Shown here: one piece after another, positions 8,877 to 16,456 of the stretch | Numbering within the stretch: position 1 is the first letter of the stretch | Layout: each line of letters begins with the position of its first letter | The notes under the pieces: model-generated | Told to the model about the DNA's origin: nothing | Seen by the model: only the letters and a program-made list of their open reading frames with translations | Databases searched by the model: none | Assembly (NCBI RefSeq): GCF_001611795.1 | Contig: NZ_CP015098.1 | Span: forward strand, 7,130,001 to 7,194,000 | Source: Streptomyces qaidamensis | GTDB lineage: Bacteria; Actinomycetota; Actinomycetes; Streptomycetales; Streptomycetaceae | Length of the DNA stretch: 64,000 bases | Direction of reading: 5' to 3' | Program-made: the position numbers and the translations under genes

Positions 8877-10559
8877 ATGCAACTGCCTCCCGCCGACCGC
8901 ACGACGTCCCCGTTCACCGGCTACACCCGCGCCCACTGGGAGGCGGCGGCCGACTCCCTGCTCACCGCCGTGGAGCCGTACGCGAGCGAGGACCGGGCGC
9001 TCTACCACCTGCCCGGCGACCGGGCCAGTTGGTCGGGCCGCCTCTCCGACGGCCTGGAGGGGTACGCCCGCACCCTTCTGCTCGCCGCCTTCCGCCGCGA
9101 CGAGAAGGCCCTGGAGCGCTACGCGACCGGCCTCGCCGCCGGCGTCTCGGGCGTCTGGCCCCGCATCGAGGACCGCAGCCAGCCCCTGGTGGAGGCGGCC
9201 TCCATCGCCCTGGCCCTGCGCCTGACCCGGGACCTGCTCTGGGACCGCCTGGACGACGGCGTACGCCAGCGGACGGCCGCCTGGCTGGGCGACGCCCTCA
9301 CGGCGGAGCCCTGGCCCTGCAACTGGGAACTGTTCCCGGTCACGGTGGGCGGCTTCCTGGCCGAGATCGGCCACGAGCCGGAAGCCTCCCGCGCGGCGAT
9401 CGACCGCGGCCTGGAACGCATCGAGCAGTGGTACGTGGGTGAGGGCTGGTACACCGACGGCGACGGCCGCAAGTACGACTACTACAACGGCTGGGCGATG
9501 CACCTCTACCCGGTGCTGCACGCCTGGCTGGAGCAGGACGAACGACTGCTGGCGCGGTACGGCGACCGCCTCGCCCGGCACCTCGACGACTACGCCCGCC
9601 TGTTCGGAGGCGACGGCGCGCCCATGCACCAGGGGCGCTCCCTGACGTACCGCTTCGCCACCACCGCCCCGCTGTGGCTGGGCGCGATGACCGGCCGTAC
9701 GCCCCTGCCGCCCGGCGGGACCCGGCGGCTGGCCTCCGGCGCGCTGAAGTACTTCCTGGACCGGGGCGCGGTGGACGACCGGGGCCTGCTCACCCTCGGC
9801 TGGCACGGCCCCGACGAGTCCGTCCTGCAGGGCTACTCGGGACCGGCCTCCCCGTACTGGGCGAGCAAGGGCTTCCTCGGTCTGCTCCTGCCCCCGGACC
9901 ACGAGGTGTGGACGGCGCCGGAGGAACCCGCCCCCGCCGAACGAGCCGACTTCGTCACCCCCGTCGGCCCGCCCAACTGGCTGCTCCAGTCCACCCGCTC
10001 CGACGGCGTGGTCCGCCTCCACAACCACGGCAGTGAGGACGTCCGCTACGACCCGTACTACACGCGGCTGGCGTACTCCACCGTCACCACACCGGCGCAG
10101 ACGTACGACAACAGCGTCCTCGTCGCCGGCGACCCGGGCCGCACCGGCATCGAACCGCTCGGCGCGGGTGAGGGCTGGGCGGCGTCCCGGCACATGGCGG
10201 GCGGGGGAGCCCGGGTGACGACCGTGGTGCTGGCGCACGGGGCGGTGGAGGTGCGGGCGCATCTGGTCGCGGGGGCGGAGCCGGGGACGGCGGTCCGCGT
10301 GACCGGCTGGAGCGCGCCGGACGGTCTCCGTGCGGAACTGCTCCCCGCCGTCGGCCTCGACGACGACCTCACCGGCGTCACCGCCGGGGACGCCACCCTG
10401 TTCGTCGCCTTGGCCCGGCTCACCGCCGAGACGGACCCCGTGCCGCTGCCGGAAACCGTCGCGGTAACCGCTTCCGCGGACGGGGAGCTGACGGTCCGCT
10501 GGAGTACGGGGCACGAGGTGCGGGTCCGGCTGGACGGGTCCGGCGTGCACGTCGGCTGA
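8877..10559 (+). CDS. DUF2264 domain-containing protein, possible GH154-type glycosidase
   Basis: A 560-residue protein without a clear signal peptide. It opens with TRAHWEAAADSLLTAV and has the helical-barrel motifs of DUF2264: CNWELFPVTVGGFL, GEGWYTDGDGRKYDYYNGWAMH, QGRSLTYRF and SGPASPYWASKGF. The last third is a beta-sandwich. I recall DUF2264 proteins being grouped with family GH154, with a reported beta-glucuronidase on arabinogalactan; this link is from memory and unchecked. Its place next to the PL4, CE12 and GH43 genes fits a cytoplasmic step trimming imported pectin or arabinogalactan fragments. The start has only a weak GAAAGA ribosome site. Confidence 0.8.
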   Translation: MQLPPADRTTSPFTGYTRAHWEAAADSLLTAVEPYASEDRALYHLPGDRASWSGRLSDGLEGYARTLLLAAFRRDEKALERYATGLAAGVSGVWPRIEDRSQPLVEAASIALALRLTRDLLWDRLDDGVRQRTAAWLGDALTAEPWPCNWELFPVTVGGFLAEIGHEPEASRAAIDRGLERIEQWYVGEGWYTDGDGRKYDYYNGWAMHLYPVLHAWLEQDERLLARYGDRLARHLDDYARLFGGDGAPMHQGRSLTYRFATTAPLWLGAMTGRTPLPPGGTRRLASGALKYFLDRGAVDDRGLLTLGWHGPDESVLQGYSGPASPYWASKGFLGLLLPPDHEVWTAPEEPAPAERADFVTPVGPPNWLLQSTRSDGVVRLHNHGSEDVRYDPYYTRLAYSTVTTPAQTYDNSVLVAGDPGRTGIEPLGAGEGWAASRHMAGGGARVTTVVLAHGAVEVRAHLVAGAEPGTAVRVTGWSAPDGLRAELLPAVGLDDDLTGVTAGDATLFVALARLTAETDPVPLPETVAVTASADGELTVRWSTGHEVRVRLDGSGVHVG

Positions 10560-10585
10560 GTCTTCCCGGCCAGGTCGGTTTTGCC

Positions 10586-10660
10586 GCGCCGTAGTTCGGC
10601 CCGCGCCGTAGTTCGGCCCGCGCCGTAGTTCGGCCCGCGCCGTAGTTCGGCCCGCGCCGA
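10586..10660. repeat. 17-bp tandem repeat, four full copies plus a partial fifth
   Basis: The unit GCGCCGTAGTTCGGCCC begins at 10586, 10603, 10620 and 10637, with a diverging fifth copy from 10654. Each unit contains the small inverted repeat GCCG-TAGTT-CGGC. The array ends about 25 bases before the next gene's ATG, so it lies in that gene's promoter or leader. Confidence 0.95.
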
Positions 10661-10685
10661 AGCGAGCCGGGCCCACCATGGCGGC

Positions 10686-11498
10686 ATGACCGCAGATCCG
10701 CAGCAGACACCGTCGAACCGGGCCGCGACCGCCTTCGCCGGCCTCCACCGTGCCGGAGAGCCCCTGCTCCTGCCGAACGCCTGGGATCACGCATCCGCCC
10801 GGGCTCTCGCGGCTCAGGGCTTCCCGGCGATCGGGACGACGAGCCTCGGCGTCGCCGCGGCGGCCGGTCTGCCCGACGGGGCGGCGGCGACCCGGGAGGA
10901 GACGCTGCGGCTGGCCGTCGCCCTCGGGTCCGAGCCGTTCCTGCTGTCCGTCGACGCGGAGGGCGGCTTCAGCGACGACCCGGACGAGGTGGCGGAGTTC
11001 GCGCGGGAGCTGTACGTGGTCGGGGCGGTCGGCATCAACCTGGAAGACGGCCTCGGACCGGCCGCCCGGCACGCGGCGAAGATCGCGGCGGTCAAGCGGG
11101 CCGCACCCGGCCTGTTCGTCAACGCCCGCACGGACACCCACTGGCTGGGCGACGGCGACGGCACCCTCGCGCGCCTCGACGCCTACCAGCAGGCGGGCGC
11201 GGACGGGGTGTTCGTGCCCGGCCTCACGGACCCGCGCGGCATCGAGGCCCTGGTGCGCCGGCTGGACGTGCCCCTCAACGTCCTCTACTCGCCCGGCGGC
11301 CCGCCCGTCGCCCGCCTCGCCGGCATCGGTGTACGCCGCGTCAGCCTCGGTTCGCTGCTGTACCGGCGGGCACTGGGCGCGGCCCTGGAGACGGCGGCGG
11401 ACCTTCGGGCCGGCCGGACGCCGACGGGCGCGACAGCGTCGTACGACGACGTGGCGGGGCTCGCGCGGCGGGCCGCGCGGCCGGCCGGGAGCCGATGA
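10686..11498 (+). CDS. isocitrate lyase/PEP mutase family protein
   Basis: A 270-residue single-domain TIM barrel. Family hallmarks are visible: LLPNAWDHASARAL near the N-terminus, SVDAEGGFSDD (metal-binding Asp/Glu region), GINLEDG and NARTDTHWLGDG. Members act as oxaloacetate decarboxylases, phosphonopyruvate hydrolases or C-C lyases on 2-oxo or 2-hydroxy acids; the active-site loop does not let me choose. No phosphonate genes lie nearby, so phosphonate synthesis is unlikely. There is no good ribosome site before ATG 10686. The 17-bp repeat array sits directly upstream and may control expression. Confidence 0.85.
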   Translation: MTADPQQTPSNRAATAFAGLHRAGEPLLLPNAWDHASARALAAQGFPAIGTTSLGVAAAAGLPDGAAATREETLRLAVALGSEPFLLSVDAEGGFSDDPDEVAEFARELYVVGAVGINLEDGLGPAARHAAKIAAVKRAAPGLFVNARTDTHWLGDGDGTLARLDAYQQAGADGVFVPGLTDPRGIEALVRRLDVPLNVLYSPGGPPVARLAGIGVRRVSLGSLLYRRALGAALETAADLRAGRTPTGATASYDDVAGLARRAARPAGSR

Positions 11499-11720
11499 CG
11501 GAGTGGAGCCGGCGGGCGGCGAGCGCTCGCATCGCGGCCGCCGTGCCCGGATCCGCCGGGAAGAACGTCTCGATGGCGATCTCGTCGAGCGTGACGTCCC
11601 GGGGCGAGCCGAACACCGTCGTGGTGGACAGCAGCGCGAGTTCGCCGCCCACGTGGGCGGCGCCGTGCTGCGCCTGCGTGAGCGGCCCCGGGTCCACCAC
11701 CACCGCGCCAGGCTCCGGTG
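11490..11720 (-). pseudogene. C-terminal relic of an XRE regulator (MltR/MmyB-like ligand domain)
   Basis: On the minus strand a translation ending ALLSTTTVFGSPRDVTLDEI and then AIETFFPADPGTAAAMRAL closely resembles the last 60-70 residues of actinomycete XRE-family regulators with an MltR/MmyB-type ligand domain. No helix-turn-helix or start codon remains: the frame upstream (above 11720) turns into the antisense of another relic. The fragment overlaps the end of the PEP mutase gene. The family assignment is from memory of similar C-termini. Confidence 0.45.
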
Positions 11721-11721
11721 A

Positions 11722-11865
11722 CAGATCCTGACCGAGGACGGCGACCGCGCGTCCTTCGCCACCGGGACCGATGTGATCCACCTCGACGAGGACGGCCGGA
11801 TCACCTCCGTCACCGCCTTCCTCGACCAGGCACCCGCCGGGTTCGACCCCGCGGCGCACCACTGA
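11722..11865 (+). pseudogene. C-terminal relic of a SnoaL-like (NTF2) protein
   Basis: The 47 codons before TGA 11863-11865 read ILTEDGDRASFATGTDVIHL and then a beta-strand tail ending in a typical SnoaL/NTF2 C-terminus (TAFLDQAPAGFDP). An in-frame TGA lies immediately upstream at 11719-11721 and no start or N-terminal domain is present. The relic abuts the minus-strand XRE relic almost exactly, which suggests a deletion joined two convergent or adjacent genes here. Confidence 0.5.
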
Positions 11866-11889
11866 GGCGTACCGCGGGGACGTCCGGTC

Positions 11890-12882
11890 CTACGTGCCGA
11901 GCGCGGCGATCAGCCGGGAGACGGCGCCGAGGTCGGGCACCTCACGCAGGCAGGTCACCGCCTGCCGGGCCCCGAAGTCGCGTTGCTCGGGCGTCACTCC
12001 GGGGTCGACGGCCGTCTCGGCCTGCACGTGGACGTAGTTCAGGGCCGTGGCGAAGAGCATCGAGAAGGACTCCGGTCCGGTGAGGACGGCCGGGCCCCCG
12101 GCCTCGCGGTAGGACCGGGCCAGGCGCCGCGCGGACGCGATGTCCACGTCGTTGCCGCCGGACCAGACGTGGACGGCGCGCGCGAACTCCCGTTCGGCCG
12201 AGACGGGACCGGCGTTGTCCCAGTCGAGGAGGACCGGTCCGTCCCGGCCGACCAGGACGTTCTGGGGCCGGAGGTCGAGGTGCGAGGTCACCAGGCCGCC
12301 GGGCGCCGACGGCGTCACCCACTGAGCGAGCCGGGGCACGGACGTGGCGATGAACCGGTCCAGTTCGTCCGACCACGCCAGGCCGGCCTCGTGCACCTTC
12401 TTGCGGACGTCCTCCCACTCGGCGTCGCCCGGGCACCGCTCGTACCAGTCGCCCGGGCCCTCGACGGCTCCCTCCCCGGCCCGGTGCAGCAGCGCCATGG
12501 TCCGGCCGAACCAGTGCAGGACGGCGGGGTCGGAGGGGTCGGCCTCGGCGCCGTCGATCCAGTCGTACAGCTTCACCCAGGACCCGCCGCCCGGGGAGTC
12601 GACGCGGGAGACGTGGGCGCCGTGCCGGGCGCGGTGGAGGCGAGGGGAGGCGATGCCGAGGTCCGCCGCGGAGTCCCGTAGCGCGGCCTCGCGGGTGACC
12701 TGGGCCTCGTCGCAGCCGAAGAGGAGTTCCTTCACGGCCCAGGAGCGGCCGTTTCCGGAGAGTTTCCAGATCTGGCCGAGGGCGCCGCGGGTGACGGGGA
12801 CCATGGTCCAGGGGCCGGTTCCGAGGGCGTAGAGCTCGGCTATGACACCGGCCCTGTCATCGGATCGGGTGCGGTCGGTCAA
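11890..12882 (-). CDS. aminoglycoside phosphotransferase-family kinase
   Basis: A 330-residue protein kinase-like phosphotransferase. The N-lobe has WAVKELLFG (ATP-binding lysine). The catalytic loop is TSHLDLRPQNVLV, a variant of the usual HGDxxxxN with Leu for Gly, followed by LLDWDNAGP (metal-binding Asp). Members phosphorylate small molecules such as aminoglycosides, macrolides, choline or homoserine; the substrate is unknown. The start is TTG 12882, overlapping the TetR stop codon in TTGA, with AAGAGGA upstream, so translation is coupled to the TetR gene. That suggests self-regulated expression of the kinase, perhaps for resistance or detoxification. Confidence 0.8.
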   Translation of the reverse strand: MTDRTRSDDRAGVIAELYALGTGPWTMVPVTRGALGQIWKLSGNGRSWAVKELLFGCDEAQVTREAALRDSAADLGIASPRLHRARHGAHVSRVDSPGGGSWVKLYDWIDGAEADPSDPAVLHWFGRTMALLHRAGEGAVEGPGDWYERCPGDAEWEDVRKKVHEAGLAWSDELDRFIATSVPRLAQWVTPSAPGGLVTSHLDLRPQNVLVGRDGPVLLDWDNAGPVSAEREFARAVHVWSGGNDVDIASARRLARSYREAGGPAVLTGPESFSMLFATALNYVHVQAETAVDPGVTPEQRDFGARQAVTCLREVPDLGAVSRLIAALGT

Positions 12883-13463
12883 TGTCTGTCCTCTTCTCGG
12901 GGCCAGTTCAGGAGCAGTACGTGCAGGGCGTCGATCGCCCGGTCCCAGGACGCCTGCATGTCACGGGCCGCGCCGAAGGCGCCGGTGGACTCCAGGGCGC
13001 AGTAGCCGTGGAAGGTACTGCGCACCAGGCGCACGGCATCGGTGAGGTCGGGTTCCTCCAGGCCGTAGGCGCGGAGCATGCCGTAGGTGACGTCGGCCGT
13101 GCGGCGCATCGCGGGGGAGCCGCTGACGAGTTCCTGGTCGATGCGGATCTGGGTAGCGGCGTACCGGCCGGGATGGTCCAGGGCGTAGGCACGGTAGGCG
13201 GCGGCGAAGGCGCCCAGCGTGTCCCTGCCGGCCTCCCGCCCCTCGACCGCCTCCGCGATCCAGTCGATCATCTCGCCACCGGCCAGCAGGGCCATACGGG
13301 TCCGCAGGTCCTTCAGACTCCGGACGTGGGTGTACAGACTCGCGTCCTTCACCCCGAAGCGGCGGGCCAGCGCGGAAAGGGTGACGTGCTCGACACCGGC
13401 CTCATCGGCGAGATCGGCTGCGGCCGCGACGAGACGCTCGGGGGTGAGTCCGGCTCTGGGCAT
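12879..13463 (-). CDS. TetR-family transcriptional regulator
   Basis: A 194-residue regulator. The N-terminal HTH (residues about 5-50) reads AAADLADEAGVEHVTLSALA then RFGVKDASLYTHVRSL, a standard TetR DNA-binding domain with YTH/YxH recognition. The C-terminal part resembles the WHG-type TetR domain (FRSTFHGYCALES-like segment near residue 165). ATG 13463 is preferred over upstream in-frame starts because it places the HTH at the N-terminus. Its last bases overlap the TTG start of the phosphotransferase gene, so it probably controls itself and that gene. Confidence 0.85.
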   Translation of the reverse strand: MPRAGLTPERLVAAAADLADEAGVEHVTLSALARRFGVKDASLYTHVRSLKDLRTRMALLAGGEMIDWIAEAVEGREAGRDTLGAFAAAYRAYALDHPGRYAATQIRIDQELVSGSPAMRRTADVTYGMLRAYGLEEPDLTDAVRLVRSTFHGYCALESTGAFGAARDMQASWDRAIDALHVLLLNWPREEDRH

Positions 13464-13476
13464 GGGGAGTTCGGGG

Positions 13477-14625
13477 TTACCTCTCGAAGAGGGCCATGTC
13501 GTCGGCGAAACAGATGATGAGCTGATTGTCGACGGCGGTGGCGGCGGTGGCGACGAGGGGGAGGCCGATGGTCGCGGCGCACTCACCGGTGCGGAGGTTC
13601 CACAGGCGGGCGGTGTGGTCGTCGGCGGCGGTGAGGGCGTGGGGCTCCCCGTCAAGAGCGACACGGCTGACCGTGTGGATCGGGGCGCTGTGTCCGGTGA
13701 GACGGAGGACGGCTTCTCCGGTGTGGAGGTCCCACAGCCGCACGGTGTGATCGTGGCTGCCGGTGAGCAGGTGGGGGCGGTCGCCGAGAGTGATGCGGCA
13801 CATCAACTCCACGGAGGCGGTATGCCCGGTGAGGATGCGCACGCACTGCCCGGTACCGAAATCCCACAGGTGTACGTCGGAGCTGTAGGCGGTGGTGAGC
13901 GCGTGAGGGCGATCGCCGATGACCACGCCGGCGACCCGCTCGATGTCCGGGTCCTCGGTCTGGAGGGTATGGGAGCACTCTCCGCTACTCACGTCCCACA
14001 GCTTGACGGTGCCGTCGTAGGCAGAGGCGGTCACCAGGTGAGGGCGGCCGTCGACGGTCAGGACGTCCTCGCCGCTGAGCTCGCCGGATCCTCCGCTGAA
14101 GCTGCGCACCTGATGTCCCGTTCGCACGTCCCAGAGGTGCGTGGTGCCGTCATGATCGACCGTGAGGGCGTGGGGTCGCTCATCGACGATGACGCAGCCG
14201 ACGGCCTCTCCATGATCCAGCAGTGTCAGCGAGCACACGCACTCACCGGTGGCGGTTCTCCGGAGGCGGACCGACCCGTCGTAACTGCCCGTCAGAACGT
14301 GCGGGCGCCCGCCCATCACGACTTCCGTGATGTCGGTGATCCAGTCGGTGTGCCACTCACGGGACGGGACTGTCCGGGCGCTGGTCAGGCCCCAGAGACG
14401 GAGTGTGCCGTCGTACCCGGTGGAAATGGCGTGCGGGCGCCCGTCCATGTCCGAAGCGCACAGGGACTGCACGAAGTTGGTGTGCCCGGTGGCCATGGGC
14501 GCGAGCAGTGCCGCCACCCGGTCCGCGTCCGTCACCGCACCCGGCAGTCCCGGAATGCCGGAGTCCGTGTAGACGCCGACGCCGACCGAGGTCAGGAACC
14601 GCCTCCCGGCCCCCGGGTCGGTCAC
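13477..14625 (-). CDS. seven-blade WD40 protein with vestigial caspase-like N-terminus
   Basis: A 382-residue protein starting at GTG 14625, whose GTGA overlaps the stop of the upstream hydrolase gene. Residues 1-43 (FLTSVGVGVYTDSGIPGLPG then AVTDADRVAALLA) look like the first strand and helix of a C14 caspase-like domain. The frame then jumps into seven WD40 blades at about residues 45-370, each carrying RPHxLT-xxxDG-xxLWD-type motifs. The caspase catalytic His and Cys are absent, so an in-frame deletion probably removed the protease. Caspase-WD40 proteins of actinomycetes belong to putative conflict or cell-death systems. The remaining propeller may be a binding remnant. Confidence 0.75.
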   Translation of the reverse strand: MTDPGAGRRFLTSVGVGVYTDSGIPGLPGAVTDADRVAALLAPMATGHTNFVQSLCASDMDGRPHAISTGYDGTLRLWGLTSARTVPSREWHTDWITDITEVVMGGRPHVLTGSYDGSVRLRRTATGECVCSLTLLDHGEAVGCVIVDERPHALTVDHDGTTHLWDVRTGHQVRSFSGGSGELSGEDVLTVDGRPHLVTASAYDGTVKLWDVSSGECSHTLQTEDPDIERVAGVVIGDRPHALTTAYSSDVHLWDFGTGQCVRILTGHTASVELMCRITLGDRPHLLTGSHDHTVRLWDLHTGEAVLRLTGHSAPIHTVSRVALDGEPHALTAADDHTARLWNLRTGECAATIGLPLVATAATAVDNQLIICFADDMALFER

Positions 14626-15342
14626 GTCAGCCCCTCGGCGACCGCCCGGCCCGTCTTCCGGGCCGTCAGGTAGCGCAGCAGGCTGTGCGGCTTGAGGCTC
14701 AGCCGGTTGAAGATCAGGGACATGCCGAGCGGGGAGCCGACCGTCACCAGGTCGGTGACCGGCCACTCGGGGTGCTCGCACAGCGCTTCGTACGCCACCA
14801 CCGAGCCCAGCGAGTGCGCGACGACCACGCGCGTGTCGGGGCCGATCTCCTCCGCCACCCGGGGCCGGGCCTCCTGCCAGACGACGAGCTCGTTCATGTA
14901 CCGCCGCACCTGCTTCAGGGCGAGCACCATCATGCGGTCCGAGTACGTGCCGAAGAACCGGGACCCGGACAGCGCGTCCAGCGCGGAGCGGACCCGCTGG
15001 GACAGCAGCCGTCCCGGTGCCGGGGATCGCGCGGGTGCCGGGCTCGTCCGGGGCCGTGACCGCCGGGTCCGTCTCCGCGGCGGCCTCCCACCACGCTGTG
15101 AGCAACTCCGCTTCGAAACCGTCTTCGACGTCGTGCTCGTCCCAGGGCGGTACGCCGAGGTTGCGCGTGCCCTCCTCGAAGAAGACGTTGCCGTAGAACG
15201 CGCAGGCGATGTCGTCCTCGGTGAGCCGCAGCCCCGAGCCGTGCCGTACGCCGTCACGCAGGGCCGGGACCACGTCCCGGCCCATCAGCGCCGACCCCGA
15301 CCACTCGTGCCCGATCCCGTGCACCACCACGACCCGTGCCAT
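14622..15342 (-). pseudogene. frameshifted alpha/beta hydrolase, partner of the WD40 protein
   Basis: ATG 15342 opens with MARVVVVHGIGHEWSG, the oxyanion region of an alpha/beta hydrolase, and runs in one frame to about 15016. The family sequence then continues in another frame to TGA 14622, including the nucleophile elbow VVVAHSLGSVVAYEAL. One extra G in the GGG run at 15013-15015 (CCC on the plus strand) explains the switch. The C-terminus also looks shortened: the segment between IFNRL and YLTARKTGRAVAEGL is only about nine residues, where relatives have, as I recall, a longer stretch with the acidic residue. It could be a sequencing error, but the neighbouring gene is decayed too. Confidence 0.7.
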
Positions 15343-15424
15343 CGCCCGTTCCCCCGGTGCTCATCGGCGCAGTTCAGAGGGATCGAGCGTAGTACGGGGC
15401 ACGGACCGGCGGGGCCGTTTGCCG

Positions 15425-16207
15425 TCACCGGGGGCGCAGGAGCCCCAGGTCCGTGCCCCACGCGTCCAGGACCTCGTCGAGACCGGCCCGGCGCGCCGCC
15501 TCCTCGACACCGGCGAAGAGGGCCCGCTGGGTGTGCGGATCCCCGTCGGCCAGGATGCGCCGCAGGACCGGCAGGAGCCGGTCCGCACCCCACCGGGGGT
15601 CGCCCAGTGGCTGCCGCTCCAGTTCCCACCGCAGGTACTTGTTGTAGGGCCGGACCCGGCGGTGCAGGGCGAACAGCACCTCCAGTGCGTACGGGACGGA
15701 CTCGGCGGCATCCAGATGGCCCAGGTCGGGGCGGTCGTCGCGGTAGCTCTTCAGGGAGCGGTACGCCTGGTTGACGTAGGCGTCGAGCCGGCCGGCGGCG
15801 GCATGCCGGGCTTCGTCGGCGCCGAGTGTCCGCTTCTCGTCGAGGATCTCGGCGATGGTCCCGTCGAGCCGGTCGAACAGCACCTCGGCGTGGACGTAGG
15901 AGTACCGCGCGAAGCTGTCCGGGCGGCCGGGCATGCCACGGGTGCGGAACTGAGCGAGGGTGATGACGACGAGGTCGAGGTGGGCCGAGCGGAAGCGGTC
16001 CAGTGCGGCGAGGACCGGCACGCTCTCGTCACGCACGACGACGTGCAGGTCGTGGTCGGAGTGGGCCGTCGGCATGCCGGCGTGCACCCGGGAGCCGCTG
16101 AGGACGAGCCCGACGACGCCGGGATGCGCGGTCGCCCGGGAGGTGAAGGCGTGCAGCGTCTCCTCGGGGGTCCGGCCGGGGACGGGGGCGTAGCTGTCGC
16201 GCACCAT
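15425..16207 (-). CDS. nucleotidyltransferase domain protein
   Basis: A 260-residue protein with the polymerase-beta nucleotidyltransferase motif GSRVHAGMPTAHSDHDLHVV: the GS pair and DxD metal ligands are intact. The C-terminal half is helical (GRLDAYVNQAYRSLKSYRDD), as in minimal nucleotidyltransferases of the aminoglycoside adenylyltransferase type. ATG 16207 is chosen because GGAGAG lies 6 bases upstream; the longer frame adds an unlikely Pro-rich stretch. Substrate unknown. It lies 82 bases upstream of the hydrolase/WD40 relic pair on the same strand and could once have been part of that cassette, but nothing proves it. Confidence 0.7.
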   Translation of the reverse strand: MVRDSYAPVPGRTPEETLHAFTSRATAHPGVVGLVLSGSRVHAGMPTAHSDHDLHVVVRDESVPVLAALDRFRSAHLDLVVITLAQFRTRGMPGRPDSFARYSYVHAEVLFDRLDGTIAEILDEKRTLGADEARHAAAGRLDAYVNQAYRSLKSYRDDRPDLGHLDAAESVPYALEVLFALHRRVRPYNKYLRWELERQPLGDPRWGADRLLPVLRRILADGDPHTQRALFAGVEEAARRAGLDEVLDAWGTDLGLLRPR

Positions 16208-16456
16208 GATGATCTCTCCATGCGGAAACGTCCGCGGCGCAGGCGCAGGCGGCTGCCGCGGAGACGGATCGGTTGCTTCTGCGGCGCCGGGGAGCGCCGC
16301 CGGAGAGATCACTTCACGGTGCCTAGGCTACCCGTTCAGGCCTGTGGATCCAGCCCGTCGGACAGACCCGGCGCGGGCGGCGGGAGGCGGGTGGCGCGCC
16401 CCCCGGTCGCCCAACAGCCCTAGGGTTACAGGGAAGGCGGGGCGCGGGGAGGCGGC

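Noticed and set aside
10586..10660. 17-bp repeat as a CRISPR array
   Set aside because: The copies are contiguous with no spacers, and there are no cas genes.
8754..11813. Minus-strand frame of about 1000 codons opposite DUF2264 and PEP mutase genes
   Set aside because: It is antisense and low-complexity; only its 5' part at 11490-11720 resembles a protein family and is reported as a relic.
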